A DNA stretch of 11,878 nucleotides from Prolixibacteraceae bacterium (GCA_016931875.1 JAFGDX010000425.1:1-11878); one strand, 5' to 3'. Counted from the stretch's first letter, positions 1 to 7,982 are shown. Program-made: numbers and translations. Notes: generated from the letters alone by a model not told the origin.

Positions 1-1127
1 ACATCATATTTTAACACGATACCCAGATATGGTTCGCTGCGGTTCATTATGATGTCGTATGCCTTTGGTGCATCTTCGAATTTAAAAACATGGGTAGTTA
101 AATACGACAAATCGAAAGCTTTGCCAGATAACAACTCCTGAAACGCCTCCATATTTCTTTTCTCCGTCCAGCGAACATAGGCCGCCGGATAGTCAATTCC
201 CTTTTCTTCATAATTGAGGTCGTATCTTCCCGGACCGTAGGAGCACGACATTTTCAGGCTCAATTCTTTTTTGTAGTAATCCGGATCACGATCAAAACCG
301 GTGGGTACTGCTCCCAGGATAACAACTGAACCACGTTTGCGTGCTATAGAGCCTGCAAAATTTACCGGGTCGAGGCTCGAAGTGGCAGCAGCTATGATGA
401 CTGCATCTACTCCTAATCCGTTGGTATATTCCTCAATCTTATCGTTTATCCCGGGAGTGTTTCGTGTTAGCGCCAAATCAGCACAATGTTTGGCGGCTGT
501 TTTTACAGCATTCGGGTCAACATCAATACCTACCACCCTAACACCGGAAGCTTTGAGTTCCAGACAAGCCAACTGCCCGATTAATCCAAGCCCGATAACC
601 GCACATGTTTCACCCAGCCGCAAGTCAGCCTGCCTGACACCTTGCAAAGCAATTGCACCAAGTGTATTGTAACAAGCCTGAGACAAATCTGCATTGTCTT
701 TTAATTTTACGCATAAATTTACCGGAACTGCAATTACCTCGGCATGTGAAGCATAACCCAGGCCAGCGCAGGCAACAAGGTCTCCAACCTTAAAATCCTT
801 CACATCCTCTGACACCTCGATAACCTCGCCGGCCGAACTGTAGCCCAAAGGTGAGTAGGCATCCAGTTTTTTCATTACTGCCCTGTAGGTTTGCGTAATC
901 CCTTGTTTTTTCAAAACATCAAGCACCTGTTTTACCTGTTGCGGGCGCTCTTTGGCTTTCCCAATCAAACTTTTACGTGCTGCTTTTACAGTTGAGCCCT
1001 CGGTCCCGGCGCTTATAAGTGAATAGTGGTTTTTAACCATCACCATCCCTTTCCCAAGTTGCGGTGCCGGAACTTCCTGAACTACCATTTCGCCATTATT
1101 TAGCTTTTGAGTGAGTTGTTGCATCAT
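1..1127 (-). CDS. Bi-domain oxidoreductase, N-terminal MDR (alcohol-dehydrogenase-like) half; partial, runs off left edge
   Basis: The reading frame starts at ATG 1127 and stays open to the window edge, giving about 375 residues with no stop. The first ~140 residues are a GroES-like domain (NHYSLISAGTEG near 33-44, then SPLGYSSAGEV near 92-102). A Rossmann fold follows, with the dinucleotide loop VIGLGLIGQL near 178-187 and an acidic GIDVD at the end of the second strand, suggesting NAD(H). The position where zinc-type alcohol dehydrogenases carry the first catalytic cysteine reads SAGTE here, so zinc catalysis is doubtful. The whole stretch closely resembles, from memory, Bacteroidota 'bi-domain-containing oxidoreductases' of about 700 residues, in which this half is fused to a Gfo/Idh/MocA sugar dehydrogenase; that half would lie left of the window. 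Such fusions are common in polysaccharide loci and probably act on a nucleotide sugar, but the substrate is unknown. It follows the acetyltransferase gene by 40 bp on the same strand. An ATG one codon later (1124) is an equal start. Confidence 0.85.
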   Translation of the reverse strand, partial: MMQQLTQKLNNGEMVVQEVPAPQLGKGMVMVKNHYSLISAGTEGSTVKAARKSLIGKAKERPQQVKQVLDVLKKQGITQTYRAVMKKLDAYSPLGYSSAGEVIEVSEDVKDFKVGDLVACAGLGYASHAEVIAVPVNLCVKLKDNADLSQACYNTLGAIALQGVRQADLRLGETCAVIGLGLIGQLACLELKASGVRVVGIDVDPNAVKTAAKHCADLALTRNTPGINDKIEEYTNGLGVDAVIIAAATSSLDPVNFAGSIARKRGSVVILGAVPTGFDRDPDYYKKELSLKMSCSYGPGRYDLNYEEKGIDYPAAYVRWTEKRNMEAFQELLSGKAFDLSYLTTHVFKFEDAPKAYDIIMNRSEPYLGIVLKYD

Positions 1128-1167
1128 TCTTATTCTCAGATATAATAAGGGTTAATATCAATAATAA

Positions 1168-1812
1168 TTACTGGGGAAAATATTTATTTAATGTTTCCAT
1201 AGTAATGTCATTTGTATGAAAAACGGGAAGAACATTTGTAATTTCTTCATCCGACAGCTCCCACCATTTTATCTCTAATAATCTTTTTCTGATTTCCTCT
1301 GAAAAACGATATCGGATAACTTTGGCAGGTACTCCGCCAACAATAGCATACGGCGGGACATCTTTTGTAACAATGGAACCTGTTCCAATGATGGAACCAT
1401 CACCAATAGTTACTCCGCCTTTTACAAAACAATTTATTCCAACCCAAACATCATTTCCTATGTTTACAGGTTCTCTGTTTTTAAACTTAATGTCTCCAAT
1501 CCAGTCATCATGAAACCCCCAACTCTTTTTTTTATAAAAAATTGAATGTGTTGAAAGATAATTTGTTGGATGTTGTGCAATATTGATTATACAATTTCTT
1601 GAAATCACCGTAAATCTACCGATAGTAGTATTTACAACACTACACATTAACCCAATTCTTGAATATTCACCAATTTTTACATTTTCAAGTTTTGCAAAAG
1701 ACCGAATGTGTGTTTTTCGAGTAAATTTTGTTTTAGAATCCCATAAACTAAACCAAGAAATATGTTTATGAGTTATTCTTTTTGTGCTTAACAAAGATTT
1801 TAAATAACCCAC
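1168..1812 (-). CDS. CatB-related hexapeptide-repeat O-acetyltransferase
   Basis: This 214-residue protein probably moves an acetyl group from acetyl-CoA to a sugar hydroxyl of the polysaccharide or its lipid-linked precursor in the cytoplasm. It has left-handed beta-helix hexapeptide repeats in two blocks: about 45-78 (KIGEYSRIG, TTIGRFTVI) and 117-163 (VNIGNDVWVGINCFVKGG, TIGDGSIIGTGSIVTKDV, AIVGGVPAKVIRYRF). The loop between them carries AQHPTNYLSTH, whose His81 aligns with the catalytic histidine of the xenobiotic/CatB acetyltransferase family. The tail has IKWWELSDEEI, the aromatic signature of that family. The start is a GTG at 1812, only 3 bp after the stop of the upstream GT4 gene. 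The next in-frame ATG is about 55 codons in and would delete the first repeat block, so GTG is preferred. The gene is AT-rich: the 60-base line at 1501 counts 18 G/C. Serine acetyltransferase or a drug acetyltransferase is less likely given the locus. Confidence 0.88.
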   Translation of the reverse strand: MGYLKSLLSTKRITHKHISWFSLWDSKTKFTRKTHIRSFAKLENVKIGEYSRIGLMCSVVNTTIGRFTVISRNCIINIAQHPTNYLSTHSIFYKKKSWGFHDDWIGDIKFKNREPVNIGNDVWVGINCFVKGGVTIGDGSIIGTGSIVTKDVPPYAIVGGVPAKVIRYRFSEEIRKRLLEIKWWELSDEEITNVLPVFHTNDITMETLNKYFPQ

Positions 1813-1815
1813 TTT

Positions 1816-2925
1816 TTATTGTTTTATATTCATTGTATGTTTCATTATTTTAATTTGCTGATGAGGATTGTATTTTTCATCAATTATTTTATAACAATTT
1901 TGTCGTACAATTTCTCTTTTATCCGAAAATTTCGTCAGCCAGATTTTAATTGTTTCTGCCAGGGAGTCAACATCGTTTTCCTGAAATAAGGCACCTGTTT
2001 CTTCTGGAATAATCGCCTCCGATTCAGGGCCTTGTTTCACCATATTGTTGTGTGTAATTACAGGAGTTCCATAAGCAAACATATGCATGGTTGTTAAGCC
2101 GCAAATACCCGGAGACACTCCAACATCCGCATTAAAAATGTAATCAGCAATTATTTTCTCATCATAACATGCTCCATAAAAAAAGAAGGTATCGTTCAAA
2201 TCGTATTCGTTTACCATACTTTTGAGATGATCCCTATCCACTCCATCTCCTAAAATGGTAACATTTACGAAAAAATTTTCTGATTTTAACCTGGCAACAG
2301 CGTTAATCAGCAAGCCTAATTTTTTTCGAATTAGCAAGGTTCCAATAAAGATTATATTTGGATTTGTATTATGAAATTGACGAATGTAAACGTCATTTTT
2401 TTGAAGCTGATTTCTGATTACCAATTGACTATCGTAGTCCAATGAATTATACAAAACATAAAGTTTATCTGCATTAAATCCATATTCAATCATACTCTTC
2501 CGTGCATAATCTCCATACAGAAAAACACTGTCAGCCAGCCCAAAAAAAATTCTTTTAAATACCTTCTTTAGCTTACTTTCATACCCAAACCATCCAATAG
2601 CCCATAAATAAACTTCTTTCCTGGTTAACTTTGATAAAAGAAGGATGATCCAGACGGAAATACTTCCCATATCGCCCATTATAATATACTTTTTATAGGG
2701 TTTAAACAGTAAGCCAATGGCTCCTTGCTGATAATATACTGATTTTGTAATATAAATATTCTTTAATTCTTTTTTGAAATTATGTAAATAACTATAATCC
2801 AACTTTTTAACACCAGGTTTTTTATCTCCAAAATAAAAATCCACACCAAGCTCCCTATCCATGGCAACAAAAATTCCTTTCCGGTAGTGAGGTGCGAATT
2901 TGTTGAGAAATAAAACTTTATTCAT
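1816..2925 (-). CDS. Glycosyltransferase family 4 (GT-B) with atypical donor-site motif
   Basis: The 369-residue product has the GT-B layout of GT4 enzymes. The N-terminal half opens with MNKVLFLNKFAPHYRKGIF, and the C-terminal Rossmann half contains NIIFIGTLLIRKKLGLLINAV (about 190-210), VTILGDGVDRDHL (about 222-234), FFFYGACYDE and ADVGVSPG. The usual E-x7-E donor motif is altered. Where PSxxE is expected the sequence reads SPGICGLTTMHMFAYGTPVI (about 271-290), followed by GPESEAI, so the first glutamate is missing. I recall the same pattern in a subset of GT4 proteins from polysaccharide loci, so it is probably a subfamily trait, not damage. It should transfer a sugar from a nucleotide donor to the growing lipid-linked repeat at the inner membrane. 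The ATG at 2925 has no clear Shine-Dalgarno. The stop lies 3 bp before the acetyltransferase GTG, suggesting coupled translation. Donor and acceptor sugars cannot be read from the sequence. It is notably AT-rich. Confidence 0.87.
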   Translation of the reverse strand: MNKVLFLNKFAPHYRKGIFVAMDRELGVDFYFGDKKPGVKKLDYSYLHNFKKELKNIYITKSVYYQQGAIGLLFKPYKKYIIMGDMGSISVWIILLLSKLTRKEVYLWAIGWFGYESKLKKVFKRIFFGLADSVFLYGDYARKSMIEYGFNADKLYVLYNSLDYDSQLVIRNQLQKNDVYIRQFHNTNPNIIFIGTLLIRKKLGLLINAVARLKSENFFVNVTILGDGVDRDHLKSMVNEYDLNDTFFFYGACYDEKIIADYIFNADVGVSPGICGLTTMHMFAYGTPVITHNNMVKQGPESEAIIPEETGALFQENDVDSLAETIKIWLTKFSDKREIVRQNCYKIIDEKYNPHQQIKIMKHTMNIKQ

Positions 2926-3049
2926 ATTAATTTAGTTTGTCAAGACTGCCGGCAGCATCTTTTTATAAATGACTTCAACTCTGCCAATTTAACTTCAAAA
3001 TGAGCGAAACTCATACTTACGTAGCCTTACAGAAACTTTAGCAGGTATT
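2926..3049. other. Intergenic gap inside the cluster, no clear signal
   Basis: This 124-bp spacer breaks an otherwise tight gene series. It contains a small perfect hairpin (ATGAG, 5-base loop, CTCAT, at 3000-3014) and a 24-codon ATG-led frame on the minus strand (2940-3014) that I do not recognise. The hairpin is too weak, and lacks a T-run on either side, to call a terminator. No promoter matching the Bacteroidota -33 TTTG / -7 TAnnTTTG pattern was convincing. Confidence 0.4.
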
Positions 3050-3916
3050 TTATGAATTAATATTGCCAATGCGTTTTGTCCATAATTGAGGGTACAGAAG
3101 TCTTATGTGTATTGTAAAGTAATGAAAAACAGCAGGAAAAAACCCCATGTATTTCCTTTGTAAAATATAAGTCATTTTCGGGTTACCCCCCAGGGGACTT
3201 CTAAAACTTTTCCAACGTTCAGAAAATGAATATTTGGGGTTACACCATTTGGGCAAATTATTATGCAATTCGCAAGTCCCAACGTAAACAGAGGCAACAT
3301 ACAAATTAACTCCTTTTTTTCTTGCCCTGAGACCATAGTCAAAATCCCCTTTCCCGTGATGAAAAACCGGGTCTAAAAAACCAACATGTTTAACAACCTC
3401 ATTTGAAATTAACACCACATTCCCGTTAAAATATTCACATTCTTGAATTTTCCCTGAAGGACTTAGTATTTTCTTTTTTTTCAAGTCTCTGTAACCGCTG
3501 TAGGTAACATTGCCTTTTTCAGATTTGCATGCGCCTGCAATGATTGTATTGCTATCACCTGCATTATTGTAATCATTTATCAGATTAAGTATAAAATCCT
3601 GGTCTAAAACAACATCATCATTTAGCCACAGGTAGAAATCATAGTTCAATTTTTCAGCAGCAGTTTGCCAGGCAAGGTTCATCCCCCGGTTCCAGTATAA
3701 ATTTCCGTCTCCCTGAATTACATTCACCTGAGGATATTTTTTTTCCACCACATCAGCAGTTCCATCGGTCGATTTATCATCGACCAAAAAAACCTCAACA
3801 GCAAAATTATCTGGTAACGCTGCTTTAAATAAAGAATCCAGGCATGCCAAAGTTTTTATGTGCCTGTTATGACATGTAAGCAGTGCTGCAATTTTATGTA
3901 TATATTTTCTCGTCAA
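3050..3916 (-). CDS. Glycosyltransferase family 2 (GT-A fold)
   Basis: The 288-residue protein is a cytoplasmic or membrane-associated inverting glycosyltransferase of the GT2 type. The N-terminus carries IAALLTCHNR (9-18), then VFLVDDKSTDGT (42-53) with the nucleotide-binding DD. GNLYWNRGMNLAW (71-83) resembles the GNxGxaxG region, and YLWLNDDVVLD (95-105) holds the metal-binding acidic motif NDD. FFHHGKGDFDYGLRARKKG (about 185-203) matches the acceptor-side E/D-D-x-x-x-x-R region, here DFDYGLRAR. No ATG is available; the frame begins at TTG 3916, which overlaps the end of the Wzy gene by 23 bp. Starting further in would cut into the first strand, so the TTG (or another non-standard codon very nearby) must be used. 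The C-terminus, RLLYPQLW, looks like the natural end for this subgroup. Donor sugar unknown. Confidence 0.86.
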   Translation of the reverse strand: MTRKYIHKIAALLTCHNRHIKTLACLDSLFKAALPDNFAVEVFLVDDKSTDGTADVVEKKYPQVNVIQGDGNLYWNRGMNLAWQTAAEKLNYDFYLWLNDDVVLDQDFILNLINDYNNAGDSNTIIAGACKSEKGNVTYSGYRDLKKKKILSPSGKIQECEYFNGNVVLISNEVVKHVGFLDPVFHHGKGDFDYGLRARKKGVNLYVASVYVGTCELHNNLPKWCNPKYSFSERWKSFRSPLGGNPKMTYILQRKYMGFFPAVFHYFTIHIRLLYPQLWTKRIGNINS

Positions 3917-5228
3917 GACTTAATTTTTTTAGCGGCGTAAATGTTGTTGCTATATTTTTTTCCGAATATCTCATATACTTAACATACTTTTTGCTGAAAA
4001 TACCGCGGGCCCACATTTTTACCTCCAGGTTATTCATTTTTCTGAACGAAGCAGAAAAACAAATGGCCAGATACAGGCATATTGTAAATGTATTCATGCC
4101 AAAAGCCCCATTGTTTTCAACCCAGGTATATGCCCAGTGAAATGCCGTATAAAGACCGATTATCTTGCTGTATATGTTGTTGGATTTATTTACAGCCAAA
4201 TAGGTGGCTCGATAAAACACAAAAAAATAAAACATTACCCCAATAATACCTGTCCATGTAAAAAAATTTGGAATACCGGCTTCATTTCTAAGCCGTTCCC
4301 TTCTTCCGGTTATTTCGAGCATCGCGTCGGCAAACACAAATGTTTCATTCCCACGTGCGGGGCTGCGTCCCAATAACCAGTAATCATATTTTTTTGCTGA
4401 TTGTAATGCTTCTTCGTACATAAATGTCCGGGAGTCATTTGTTATGTCCTGTTTTTTAACTTCACCCTGTGCATTGGTGGTTTCAGCGGTGTAATTAGCC
4501 TTTATGTACTCATTCATTCTGAACACGTTAAAAACTCCCGTAACGCCGAGAACAAATAATATCCATGGGGCAAACATTAAAACTTTGGTCCCAATTTGTG
4601 TTATCTCATCGGTTGCAATAAAGAACCTGAAATAATACAAACTTAAAAGCAGAACAGGTATCAGGTATTTAATTAAATGGCTTCGGGTCGATATATCTCC
4701 AGTGGTGACAATAATTGTAATGGCAATTAAAAGGACTTTCCATTGATTTTTTAATGCAGGTAGAAATAATATCAAAAAATTTATCGGGAACAAGTACCAG
4801 CCCCAGGCACCTATTGGCGTTGGTATCAGAATCGGCAATGCGAGAAGGAGACCGTATCTGACAAAAAAAGACAATACGGATTGCAACACGTTTTTATCGG
4901 CTATTGCAAATATGGCTATTGGCAACAATAAACCAAATGCATTATTCACCAAGCCCTTATAATCCCAATAATTTTCAGCTTTAAAAAAACCTCTGAAAAT
5001 ACTAAACACCATATACAACAGAAACAGCATCAGTACTATCTGTCCTTTCTTTACTTCCTTTGTTCCAAATACAAATGCCGCAACTACAAAAACAGCGATG
5101 GTAAAAAACTCAATTGCCCACCAAAGACCGGTTCCTCCTATTTTAACCGCAGTGAACTGCTGAACAGAAAAAACGGCAATTGGCAATGTAGTAATACATA
5201 TCGCTGCAATTATAATTTTCCTTACCAT
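3894..5228 (-). CDS. O-antigen polymerase/ligase-like membrane protein (Wzy candidate)
   Basis: This 444-residue polytopic inner-membrane protein has about 12 hydrophobic segments, near residues 5-23, 35-55, 62-80, 95-111, 117-134, 140-157, 164-178, 187-204, 215-233, 323-343, 353-371 and 377-394. A large hydrophilic loop (about 234-322) sits between the last groups of helices, as in O-antigen polymerases and ligases (Wzy_C/WaaL-like). The loop contains DSRTFMYEEAL, LLGRSPARGNET and GRRERLRNEAGIPNFF. Its arginines, and the conserved-looking GRSPARGN, fit the periplasmic substrate loop of these proteins. In a cluster with a flippase, polymerase (joining lipid-linked repeats in the periplasm) is the best reading; ligase is the alternative. 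The ATG at 5228 follows an AGGA about 8 bp upstream, one of the few recognisable ribosome sites in the window. The last 23 bp overlap the next GT2 gene. The ~45-residue basic cytoplasmic tail is long for the family. Confidence 0.82.
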   Translation of the reverse strand: MVRKIIIAAICITTLPIAVFSVQQFTAVKIGGTGLWWAIEFFTIAVFVVAAFVFGTKEVKKGQIVLMLFLLYMVFSIFRGFFKAENYWDYKGLVNNAFGLLLPIAIFAIADKNVLQSVLSFFVRYGLLLALPILIPTPIGAWGWYLFPINFLILFLPALKNQWKVLLIAITIIVTTGDISTRSHLIKYLIPVLLLSLYYFRFFIATDEITQIGTKVLMFAPWILFVLGVTGVFNVFRMNEYIKANYTAETTNAQGEVKKQDITNDSRTFMYEEALQSAKKYDYWLLGRSPARGNETFVFADAMLEITGRRERLRNEAGIPNFFTWTGIIGVMFYFFVFYRATYLAVNKSNNIYSKIIGLYTAFHWAYTWVENNGAFGMNTFTICLYLAICFSASFRKMNNLEVKMWARGIFSKKYVKYMRYSEKNIATTFTPLKKLSLDEKIYT

Positions 5229-5236
5229 TTATAATC

Positions 5237-5365
5237 CTATTTTTCTGTTTCTACTTGTTTTTGGGCATCGAAAAACTTCTTCCATTTCTCTGTATCCAAC
5301 CATTTAAAATATATTTTGTTTAAAATACGGAATACAGAATTAACACAATTAATGCTTATGACTGT
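5237..5365 (-). pseudogene. Start-less coding-like stretch, possible 3' remnant of a lost gene
   Basis: Between the GT4 and Wzy genes one minus-strand frame stays open for 42 codons and ends in TAG 5237-5239, only 8 bp before the Wzy ATG. It reads like protein: RILNKIYFKWLDTEKW followed by KKFFDAQKQVETEK, an amphipathic, lysine/glutamate-rich tail. There is no ATG or GTG in the frame; an upstream TGA closes it at 5366-5368. A TTG would give only about 20 residues. It may be the C-terminal remnant of a gene removed by recombination, or chance composition. I do not recognise a family. Confidence 0.3.
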
Positions 5366-6606
5366 TCAGTAATAGTTGAATATATTTGAAAAAGCCTGGC
5401 TGCGTTTTGTTTTTTGTCGTGTCGTTTCGCAGCAGCAATTTTCCCTTTTTCCGAAATTTTTTGGGCTAAAATATCATCCGAAAAAAGCTTGCAAATACTG
5501 GAAGCCAACATTTCAACTTCTTCAAAACGATACAGAAGGCCGGTTTCGCCGTGCTCAATCATATCCGGCGTTCCCCCAACATAAGAAGCAATACAGGGCA
5601 CGCCCAACAATTGAGCTTCTCCAACAAAATTTGGACTATTTTCGATGGCTGAAGGGCAAACCGAGACATGTGAACTGATAAAGCGCTTACACATTTCCTC
5701 TTCAGTAAGAAAACCAATAAAAAAAATATGATCGGATAATTTATATTTTCTAATTAAGTTGTTGATGTAACGCCCAAAACCGTTTATTCTGATACCAACA
5801 TTTGAAAAATAATTTCTTCCGGCAACAAACACCTTTGTATCAGGATAATGTTTCACAACGATTGACAATGCTTTAATCATTTGATGAAATCCTTTTAACG
5901 GATATTGAGCCTGACTAATAAAAAGTGTATGTCTTTCGCATTCCTCAATCTTCCATTGATGTTTATAAAATGCCGGTCTTAACGTTTCATTACAGAAATG
6001 ATAGTGCGCATCCGGATTTATTGCCCATGTATGATCGCGATCCCACGAAGTACGGCCAATAATATGCTTTACTTTTTTAAGCAGGAGTTTTTCCTTTTCC
6101 CCTCTATTTTCCAGATTCCTTTTCTTTGCAAATACAGTATCCATCCTCACAATATCTCTGGGCGTAACCGTTTTTAACAAATCCAGCATACTTATATATC
6201 CAAAATAATACCGGGCAATCACGCTAACCAATCCCTGAACCGACAACACCACATTATCAGAACCACAGGCATTAACAAACGACTGAGAGTGAAAATATTC
6301 TGATCCATGTATATGAATAATATCGGGATTAAATTTTTCTTTGATCATTCGCCAGTAAATTTCTCCTTTACTGTTCTGTTTGAATTTAAATTTTTCAGGA
6401 ACCAGAAAATAGGTTATTCCCTCTATTTCAAATTCAGTAAACTCCCTCACTTTATAAAACGATGCTACTGCAAAGTTTAAATTTCCTGCCTGCTCAAACA
6501 ATGCGGTTGCTGCGGAATATATCCAGCCGGCAGTTACGGGTGGCTTATCACCAAATTTAGTATACACTTCGGGAAACGGAGAATTGGTAATCCAAAGTAC
6601 TTTCAT
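5356..6606 (-). CDS. Glycosyltransferase family 4 (GT-B)
   Basis: The product is 416 residues from ATG 6606. A TTG five codons earlier (6621) would overlap the flippase gene by 13 bp. ATG is preferred because MKVLWITNSPFPE is the standard GT4 opening and it lies 2 bp after the flippase stop. The N-terminal domain includes DIIHIHGSEYFHS (about 95-107). The C-terminal domain shows LFISQAQYPLKGFHQMIKAL (about 228-247; QYPLKGF is the phosphate-binding KG loop), VFVAGRNYF, IFFIGFL and VCPSAIENSPNFVGEAQLLG. E322 and E330 there form a proper E-x7-E donor motif, followed by GVPCIASYVGGTPDMI. It should be a retaining transferase adding one sugar of the repeat at the cytoplasmic face. No signal peptide or membrane span is evident. 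Unlike the GT4 at 1816-2925 it has canonical catalytic residues. Specificity unknown. Confidence 0.9.
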   Translation of the reverse strand: MKVLWITNSPFPEVYTKFGDKPPVTAGWIYSAATALFEQAGNLNFAVASFYKVREFTEFEIEGITYFLVPEKFKFKQNSKGEIYWRMIKEKFNPDIIHIHGSEYFHSQSFVNACGSDNVVLSVQGLVSVIARYYFGYISMLDLLKTVTPRDIVRMDTVFAKKRNLENRGEKEKLLLKKVKHIIGRTSWDRDHTWAINPDAHYHFCNETLRPAFYKHQWKIEECERHTLFISQAQYPLKGFHQMIKALSIVVKHYPDTKVFVAGRNYFSNVGIRINGFGRYINNLIRKYKLSDHIFFIGFLTEEEMCKRFISSHVSVCPSAIENSPNFVGEAQLLGVPCIASYVGGTPDMIEHGETGLLYRFEEVEMLASSICKLFSDDILAQKISEKGKIAAAKRHDKKQNAARLFQIYSTITEQS

Positions 6607-6608
6607 GT

Positions 6609-7982
6609 TTATTTGTTCCAAATTCCTTTTGCTCTGTTATTTAATACTTTATAGGTTTGAATTGGCTGAAATACACTGCCTATCAGATGCGTGCAAATAA
6701 TGGCCAAAACGATTCCGGTACTGTTGTTAAAAATTTTACCAAAAACAAAAATGAGCACCAAATATATTCCCGTTCCCAAAAACGTTAAGTTTAGCGTGAG
6801 TTTTAATTTTCCCAATCCGTTGATAAAGTTTGAGTACGGCGCCACAAAAACGAGCAACATTGAATAGATTCCCAAAGTTACCGACAGGCCGAATGGAATT
6901 ACAATGTCTTCGCCAACCCAAAATTTATATACCCACCTGCTAATCAAAATCATAACCACTATTCCTAAAATAAAAAGCAGCGATAAGCGGTTTAAATATT
7001 TCAGTGTTTTTTTTAACCAGGGAAAATCGGATTTGGTATAGGCATCGGTTACTGCCGACCACATCGGGCTCAGAATAATGGAAAAGACCATAACCGGTAT
7101 CTGAAAATATTTAAATGCAATGTTGTAAACCGCCACTTCACCGGGGCCATAAAACTGGGTAATAAAAATGGTTGATGTAGAAAAAACAATTATAAACGAC
7201 AATTGCAAAACAAAAAATTTGACGCCAAGATTTAATAATTGTTTGCTGAGTTTAAAATCAACTGTTTTTATCGATGGCCTTAATTTTTTATACCTCTTGT
7301 TAAAAGCAACAACCGAAACCACAATAAACAACAAAACCGGTACTGCACTAATTATGGAACCCAACAGGACCAAATTACCTTTTAACGTGATGCGGGTTAA
7401 AATCAGCACAATCAGAAAAGATAACAAAGTGCCACCCGTGGTCATCATTTTAGTGGCCGAGGGTCGTTGGTCGGCCAGATAAACCACCGAAATAATCTGA
7501 ACTACAAAACGAATAATAAAAAATGTGAAAACAATGGATGTTAAAATGTACAGCTCACTGTTTTCAATGGTTTTTGTATTGAGAATTGAATTCCAGTTAA
7601 GGAAAAAGTTACTGATGTGAAACAGCAGGAGTACAACGCTGAAAATGCAAATTAAAATGGCATAGGTTGTACTTACAAATTTTTTCGCTGAATCGTGATT
7701 TCCAAGTGCCAGTGCTTCAGCCAGCTTGTTTCGAAGCCCGTTTCCCAGCCCGATGTCAAAAAAACTAAACCATCCCAGAATGGAGGTTAAGGTGATCCAT
7801 ATTCCATATTTTTCCTGCGTGAGGTAATCCAGCAATAACGGCACATATAGCAGTCCGATTACAACACTGATACCCTGGATGAAAAATGAATATACAATCT
7901 GCCTTTTTGCCCTGGCGCTTCTGGTATTGCCTTTAAACGACAGAATTAAACTGCGCAATGTTATGTTTCTTTTATACAACAC
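6609..7982 (-). CDS. Wzx-type lipid-linked oligosaccharide flippase (MOP superfamily)
   Basis: This 457-residue, almost wholly hydrophobic protein fits the polysaccharide-transport branch of the MOP exporter superfamily, usually 12-14 helices. After a basic N-terminus (LSFKGNTRSARAKRQI), the first helices contain GISVVIGLLYVPLLLDYL (37-54), then YGIWITLTSILGWFSFFDIG and LGNGLRNKLAEALALGN (79-95). That short loop with GLRNKL is very typical of Wzx proteins in Bacteroidota. Further spans follow to ILAIICTHLIGSVFQPIQTY near the end. It would flip the undecaprenyl-linked repeat unit from the cytoplasmic to the periplasmic leaflet for the Wzy-like protein encoded two genes downstream. The start is GTG 7982, 7 bp after the stop of the upstream GT2 gene; no ATG lies near the conserved N-terminus. 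The stop is 2 bp before the next GT4 ATG. A lipopolysaccharide-unrelated MATE transporter is unlikely given the neighbours. Confidence 0.9.
   Translation of the reverse strand: MLYKRNITLRSLILSFKGNTRSARAKRQIVYSFFIQGISVVIGLLYVPLLLDYLTQEKYGIWITLTSILGWFSFFDIGLGNGLRNKLAEALALGNHDSAKKFVSTTYAILICIFSVVLLLFHISNFFLNWNSILNTKTIENSELYILTSIVFTFFIIRFVVQIISVVYLADQRPSATKMMTTGGTLLSFLIVLILTRITLKGNLVLLGSIISAVPVLLFIVVSVVAFNKRYKKLRPSIKTVDFKLSKQLLNLGVKFFVLQLSFIIVFSTSTIFITQFYGPGEVAVYNIAFKYFQIPVMVFSIILSPMWSAVTDAYTKSDFPWLKKTLKYLNRLSLLFILGIVVMILISRWVYKFWVGEDIVIPFGLSVTLGIYSMLLVFVAPYSNFINGLGKLKLTLNLTFLGTGIYLVLIFVFGKIFNNSTGIVLAIICTHLIGSVFQPIQTYKVLNNRAKGIWNK

Noticed and set aside
301..672. Plus-strand open frame of 123 codons
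   Set aside because: It lies wholly opposite the MDR oxidoreductase gene, whose conserved Rossmann motifs are clear; the plus-strand translation has no recognisable features.
3000..3014. Small hairpin as a terminator or regulatory site
   Set aside because: A 5-bp stem without a T-run occurs often by chance in AT-rich DNA.
2995..3102. Alternate-frame open stretch overlapping the end of the GT2 gene, as if the gene were frameshifted (IHKIPAKVSVRLRKYEFRSF)
   Set aside because: The GT2 protein already ends naturally after RLLYPQLW. The alternate frame has no start and begins after a stop, and nothing links it to the GT2 family, so a frameshift is not supported.
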